In this document: piece by piece, positions 5,458 through 7,905 of the stretch | Position numbering within the stretch: the first letter of the stretch is position 1 | How the letters are laid out: each line of letters opens with the position of its first letter | Assembly: GCA_902805995.1 (NCBI GenBank) | Contig: CADCUU010000066.1 | Coordinates: 1-7,905, forward strand | Direction: 5' to 3' | From: an uncultured Rubellimicrobium sp. | GTDB taxonomy: Bacteria; Pseudomonadota; Alphaproteobacteria; Rhodobacterales; Rhodobacteraceae | DNA length: 7,905 nt | Notes under the pieces: generated by a model | Told to the model about the DNA's origin: nothing | Database searches by the model: none | Seen by the model: only the letters and a program-made list of their open reading frames with translations | Position numbers and translations under genes: made by a program

Positions 5458-6248
5458 GCGCCACGTTCCGCATCCTGGGCTGCGGCTCCTCGGGCGGCGT
5501 CCCGCGCCTGCCCGACGACTGGGGGGCCTGCGACCCGTCCGATCCGCGCAACGCGCGCCGCCGCTGCTCGGCGCTGGTCAGCCGCACCGGGCCGGGCGGG
5601 ACGACGCGGGTGCTCATCGACACATCGCCCGACCTGCGGATGCAGCTTCTGGATGCAGGCGTCGGCGTCCTCGATGCGGTGATCTACACGCATTCCCATG
5701 CCGACCACGTCCACGGGATCGATGACCTGCGGCTCGTGGCGTTCAACACGCGGCGCAGGCTCCCCGTCTGGGCGGACGAGCCCACGTCGCGCGAGCTTCT
5801 GCATCGCTTCGACTATGTCTTCGAGACGCCGCCCGGCTCCGGCTATCCGCCGATCTGCGACCTCCATCGCATCGAGGGGCCAGTCACGGTAGAAGGGGCT
5901 GGCGGTGCGCTGACCTTCATGCCCTTCACCGTGGAGCACGGGCCGATCCCGGCGCTGGGCTTCCGGATCGGCGACCTCGCCTACTTACCGGACGTCTCCG
6001 CCATTCCGGAGGAGGCCTGGCCCCATCTCGGGAACCTCGGCTGCTTCGTGATCGATGGGCTACGCTACAAGCCACACCCCACCCATGCCCATATCGACCA
6101 GGCGCTGGAATGGGTCGCGCGCGCGGCGCCCCGCCAGGCCGTCATCACCAACATGCATGTGGACCTGGATTACGCGACCCTTTCCGCCCAGCTTCCGCCC
6201 GGGGTGACGCCTGCGCATGACGGGCTGGAGATCGCCTTTCAGCCGTGA
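5454..6248 (+). CDS. PhnP-like metallo-beta-lactamase-fold hydrolase
   Basis: A 264-residue metallo-hydrolase (COG1235/PhnP-like). I use the GTG at 5454, which overlaps the TatD stop by 4 bp, because the protein then begins directly with the family's first strand and loop, FRILGCGSSGGVPRL (5-19). Metal ligands are visible: H80-S-H82-A-D84-H85 (HxHxDH), His161, Asp179 (in AYLPDVS) and His212 (in HPTHAHID). Cysteines at 26 and 38 in the segment between the first loop and the NARRRCS block resemble the extra zinc-binding cysteines of PhnP. PhnP is a cyclic ribose-phosphate phosphodiesterase, but there are no other phn genes here, so a C-P lyase role is not supported and a general cyclic-phosphodiester or nuclease role is more likely. 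It is too short and has the wrong motifs for RNase J. It ends GTGA with the next gene. Confidence 0.9.
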   Translation: MSATFRILGCGSSGGVPRLPDDWGACDPSDPRNARRRCSALVSRTGPGGTTRVLIDTSPDLRMQLLDAGVGVLDAVIYTHSHADHVHGIDDLRLVAFNTRRRLPVWADEPTSRELLHRFDYVFETPPGSGYPPICDLHRIEGPVTVEGAGGALTFMPFTVEHGPIPALGFRIGDLAYLPDVSAIPEEAWPHLGNLGCFVIDGLRYKPHPTHAHIDQALEWVARAAPRQAVITNMHVDLDYATLSAQLPPGVTPAHDGLEIAFQP

Positions 6249-7174
6249 GCATCCTTCTCTCAGTCGTCCTGCCCGTCTTCCTTGTCATCGGCGCCGGGTT
6301 CCTCGCTGCCAAGCGGGCCATGATCCCGGAGGCCGGGATCGACGGCCTCATGCGCTTTGCCCAAAGCTTCGCGATCCCTTGCCTGCTGTTTCAGGCGATC
6401 GCCACGCTCGACCTCGGCCGCGACTTCGACCTGCGGCTGGTGGGGACGTTCTACACGGGGTCCTTCACCTGCTTCCTCCTTGGCATGGCGGGGGCGCGGT
6501 TCCTGTTCGGCCGGCCGATGGAGGACGCGGTCGCGATCGGCTTCATCGCGCTGTTCTCGAATTCGCTCCTCCTGGGCTTGCCGATCACCGAGCGTGCCTT
6601 CGGGCCGGAGGCCACCGCCGCCAACTTCGCCATCATCGCCGTGCATTCGCCGTTCTGCTACGCCGTCGGTATCACGGCCATGGAGATCGTCAGGGCACAA
6701 GGCTCGGCCCCCCTGATGATCCCGGTCAAGATCGGGCGGGCGCTGCTGGGGAACGCGCTCATCCTCGGCATCCTGGCCGGACTCGCGGTGAACCTGAGCG
6801 GCCTGTCCGTGCCCACCATACTTGATGAAGCCCTGCACCTCGTAGTGCGGGCCGCCCTGCCGACGGCTTTGTTCGGCTTAGGCGGGGTGATCGCGCGCTA
6901 CAGGCTGGAGGGTGACCTTCCGACGATCCTGTTCACGCTGTCCCTGTCCCTCATCCTGCACCCCGCCATCGCCTGGAGTCTGGGAAGCCTGATGGACCTG
7001 CCCGAGGACGCCTTTCGTTCGGTCGTGATCACGGCGGCCATGGCGCCGGGGGCGAACGCCTATCTCTTCGCCTCGATGTATCAGAGGGCCATGCGCGTCG
7101 CCGCGTCCTGCGTTCTCTTGGGCACGGCCCTGTCCGTGCTCAGCGCGTCCATCTGGCTCGCGCTGCTGGCGTGA
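6245..7174 (+). CDS. AEC-family membrane transporter (auxin efflux carrier/MdcF-like)
   Basis: A 309-residue integral inner-membrane protein, close to the usual AEC length. The GTG at 6245 overlaps the previous stop by 4 bp (GTGA) and starts directly with the first hydrophobic helix (LLSVVLPVFLVIGAGFLAA). About ten hydrophobic segments form two halves around a more polar centre (roughly residues 150-160). AEC hallmarks are the FSNSLLLGLPI segment after helix 4 and the second-half GANAYLFASMY segment, both in the broken-helix regions that line the substrate path. Members move organic anions or amino-acid-like substrates (for example malonate in the MdcF branch); the substrate cannot be inferred here. 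No functional link with the replication and cell-wall genes upstream is apparent. It may simply be co-transcribed. Confidence 0.9.
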   Translation: MSILLSVVLPVFLVIGAGFLAAKRAMIPEAGIDGLMRFAQSFAIPCLLFQAIATLDLGRDFDLRLVGTFYTGSFTCFLLGMAGARFLFGRPMEDAVAIGFIALFSNSLLLGLPITERAFGPEATAANFAIIAVHSPFCYAVGITAMEIVRAQGSAPLMIPVKIGRALLGNALILGILAGLAVNLSGLSVPTILDEALHLVVRAALPTALFGLGGVIARYRLEGDLPTILFTLSLSLILHPAIAWSLGSLMDLPEDAFRSVVITAAMAPGANAYLFASMYQRAMRVAASCVLLGTALSVLSASIWLALLA

Positions 7175-7177
7175 CGG

Positions 7178-7905
7178 TCAGGACGGGGTAAGGCCCCGCA
7201 TCCGTTCGTTCCGGCGGCGCAGCAGTTCCAGCGCGGCCAACAGCACGACCGAGATCGCGATCAGCACCGTCGCGGCCGCTAGGATCGTGGGGGAGATCTG
7301 CTCCCTCAGGCCGGTGAACATCTGCCAGGGGAGCGTCTTCTGCCCCGCCGCGCCCATGAACATCACCACCACCACTTCGTCGAAGGACGTGATGAAGGCG
7401 AACAAAGCCCCCGACACCACGCCCGGCAGGATCAGCGGCATCTGCACCTTGAAGAAGGTCCGCATGGGCCCTGCCCCCATCGACGCCGCCGCCCGCGTGA
7501 GCGACCGATCGAAGCCCACCAGCGTCGCCGTCACGGTGATGATGACAAAGGGAATGCCTAGTGCGGCATGGGCCAGCACGACGCCCCAGTACGTGCCCTG
7601 TAACCCGATGCGCGAGTAGAAGAAGTACATGCCCGCCGCCGAGATGATGAGCGGCACGATCATGGGCGAGATCAGGATCGCCATGATCGCCCCTTTGAAG
7701 GGCACATGGCTTTGCGACAGCCCCACAGCGGCCAGCGTTCCCAGCGACACCGCGATCAGCGTCGCCATCGGCGCGATCTTCAGCGAGTTCCAGAGCGGAA
7801 CCTGCCAGTCAATGTTGGTGAAGAAGTCGGCGTAGTGCTTGGTTGAAAAGCCCGCGGGGTCGAGCCGCAGCATCTCGGGTGTGAAGGTGAAGAAGTCCTG
7901 CGCGT
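7178..7905 (-). CDS. PotC-like ABC transporter permease, 5' end outside the window
   Basis: The 3' 241 codons of a permease whose start lies beyond 7905. The frame stays open to the window edge (reading AQDFFTFTPE before the Met at 7873), so that Met is internal. This permease type normally has an N-terminal helix followed by a sequence like FTPEMLRLDPAGFSTKHYADFF, as here. Five hydrophobic segments are visible, with the cytoplasmic EAA loop (RAAASMGAGPMRTFFKVQMP, about 7495-7436) that docks the ATPase; Gly in the S-M-G-A position is conserved. After the loop comes the ALFAFITSFDEVVV segment typical of the spermidine/putrescine class (PotC/PotI). The substrate may be a polyamine, amino-acid derivative or similar small compound. 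Partner genes should lie beyond the right edge. It converges on the AEC gene with only 3 bp between stops. Confidence 0.9.
   Translation of the reverse strand, partial: AQDFFTFTPEMLRLDPAGFSTKHYADFFTNIDWQVPLWNSLKIAPMATLIAVSLGTLAAVGLSQSHVPFKGAIMAILISPMIVPLIISAAGMYFFYSRIGLQGTYWGVVLAHAALGIPFVIITVTATLVGFDRSLTRAAASMGAGPMRTFFKVQMPLILPGVVSGALFAFITSFDEVVVVMFMGAAGQKTLPWQMFTGLREQISPTILAAATVLIAISVVLLAALELLRRRNERMRGLTPS
7184..7198. terminator. Weak hairpin at the convergent gene ends
   Basis: CGGGG (7184-7188) and CCCCG (7194-7198) form a 5-bp stem with a 5-base loop, just inside the permease gene and 10 bases past the AEC stop. No T tract follows on either strand, so it would be at best a poor terminator for the plus-strand operon. 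Confidence 0.2.

Noticed and set aside
5454..6248. PhnP itself, implying a phosphonate (C-P lyase) operon
   Set aside because: No other phn gene is nearby and the neighbours are housekeeping genes. Only the family-level similarity is supported.
7184..7198. Intrinsic terminator of the operon
   Set aside because: The stem is only 5 bp and has no following T tract on either strand, so it is listed only as a weak hairpin.
7178..7873. The Met at 7873 as the true start of the ABC permease
   Set aside because: The frame continues open upstream to the window edge with residues typical of this permease family, and the N-terminal membrane helix would be missing.

Overview
The window is GC-rich chromosomal DNA that looks like an alphaproteobacterium, most probably of the Rhodobacterales/Rhodobacteraceae. 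The reasons are the base composition, the gene order (SPOR lipoprotein, D-Ala-D-Ala carboxypeptidase, tmk, holB, TatD hydrolase, PhnP-like hydrolase) and protein features such as the alphaproteobacterial style of delta-prime N-terminus. No transposase, integrase, CRISPR array or phage gene is visible.

Layout. A tRNA-Ser(UGA) gene lies on the minus strand at 64-153. Between it and the first plus-strand gene (154-368) is a short divergent control region with a perfect 10-bp inverted repeat; each arm sits at the right distance to act as the -35 region of an outward-facing promoter. From 369 to 7174 seven plus-strand genes form one tightly packed presumed operon: (1) a lipoprotein with an apparently degenerate RlpA-like domain, an Ala/Pro linker and a C-terminal SPOR domain; (2) a family S11 D-alanyl-D-alanine carboxypeptidase with an unusual 69-residue acidic tail; (3) thymidylate kinase (tmk); (4) DNA polymerase III delta-prime (holB); (5) a TatD/YcfH metal-dependent hydrolase; (6) a PhnP-like metallo-beta-lactamase-fold hydrolase; (7) an AEC-family membrane transporter. 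Gaps are 20 bp or less, and four junctions overlap (11, 1, 4 and 4 bp). On the minus strand, 3 bp beyond the last gene, is the 3' part of a PotC-like ABC permease that runs out of the window.

How the genes fit together. Genes 1 and 2 act on peptidoglycan in the cell envelope, tmk supplies dTDP for dTTP synthesis, holB is part of the replicative clamp loader, and the TatD and PhnP-like proteins are metal-dependent phosphoesterases probably involved in nucleic acid or nucleotide repair and salvage. The tmk-holB-TatD(ycfH) order is shared with many proteobacteria. The AEC transporter and ABC permease have no evident link to that core.

Most notable observation. tmk carries an in-frame extra segment of about 48 codons in the substrate-closing LID region, next to the presumed catalytic Arg. 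It is bounded by an exact 10-bp direct repeat (3190-3199 and 3334-3343), and between the repeats the sequence can fold into a compact set of hairpins, one with a GAGA (GNRA) tetraloop. Removing one repeat unit restores a normal-length enzyme of 219 residues. This looks like a palindromic-element insertion into a live essential gene, comparable in concept to the Rickettsia palindromic elements, but I do not recognise this particular element.
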